The notes below the pieces were generated by a model that made no database searches, was not told where the DNA came from, and saw nothing but the letters and a program-made list of their open reading frames with translations. Shown in pieces: positions 5,434-5,435 of a DNA stretch of 5,435 bases (position 1 is the first letter of the stretch; every line of letters starts with the position of its first letter). Made by a program: the position numbers and the translations under genes. Location: contig DYRC01000281.1 in the NCBI GenBank assembly GCA_020718925.1, positions 1-5,435 on the forward strand, written 5' to 3'. Source of the DNA: Desulfonema limicola (GTDB lineage: Bacteria > Desulfobacterota > Desulfobacteria > Desulfobacterales > DYRC01).

Positions 5434-5435
5434 TT

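Overview
The window looks like a stretch of bacterial chromosome in which every supported gene lies on the minus strand, read from the right edge to the left. Base composition looks slightly AT-rich to balanced by eye. Several features recall Desulfobacterota, especially large-genome filamentous sulfate reducers of the Desulfonema type: an Rpn-like 'cytosolic protein', a coiled-coil PD-(D/E)XK protein, an HsdR-N-like small protein, C-terminal repeats of the '..DDLKLN..F.LNY....FYWK.D' type, and a 9-bp-periodic intergenic repeat. This assignment rests on remembered family resemblance and is only moderately sure.

Layout in transcription order: (1) 5420-4167, an exported SGNH-hydrolase-like protein with a signal peptide and two C-terminal repeats; (2) 4163-3547, a broken Rpn-family nuclease/transposase-like gene whose N- and C-terminal parts survive in different frames around an internal deletion; (3) 3518-2202, a histone-deacetylase-superfamily zinc amidohydrolase with an added C-terminal zinc-ribbon-like segment; (4) 2195-1272, EpmA (PoxA/GenX), the lysyl-tRNA-synthetase-like enzyme that puts beta-lysine on elongation factor P; (5) 1278-595, a coiled-coil plus PD-(D/E)XK-like protein; (6) 583-50, a small HsdR N-terminal-like protein that lacks the usual catalytic glutamate. 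The leftmost 49 bases hold a short periodic repeat and no gene.

The genes are packed tightly: gaps of 3, 28 and 6 bases, one 7-base overlap, and an 11-base gap (or 4-base overlap if a TTG start is used). No terminator or promoter is evident between them, so one transcript could cover the whole window. The functional core that can be named with confidence is the deacetylase-EpmA pair, both acting on amino groups of lysine-like substrates. The two nuclease-fold genes behind it are translationally coupled but have no established role. The broken Rpn-like gene sits between the exported hydrolase and the deacetylase. No complete defence system, CRISPR array, tRNA, rRNA or insertion sequence was seen.
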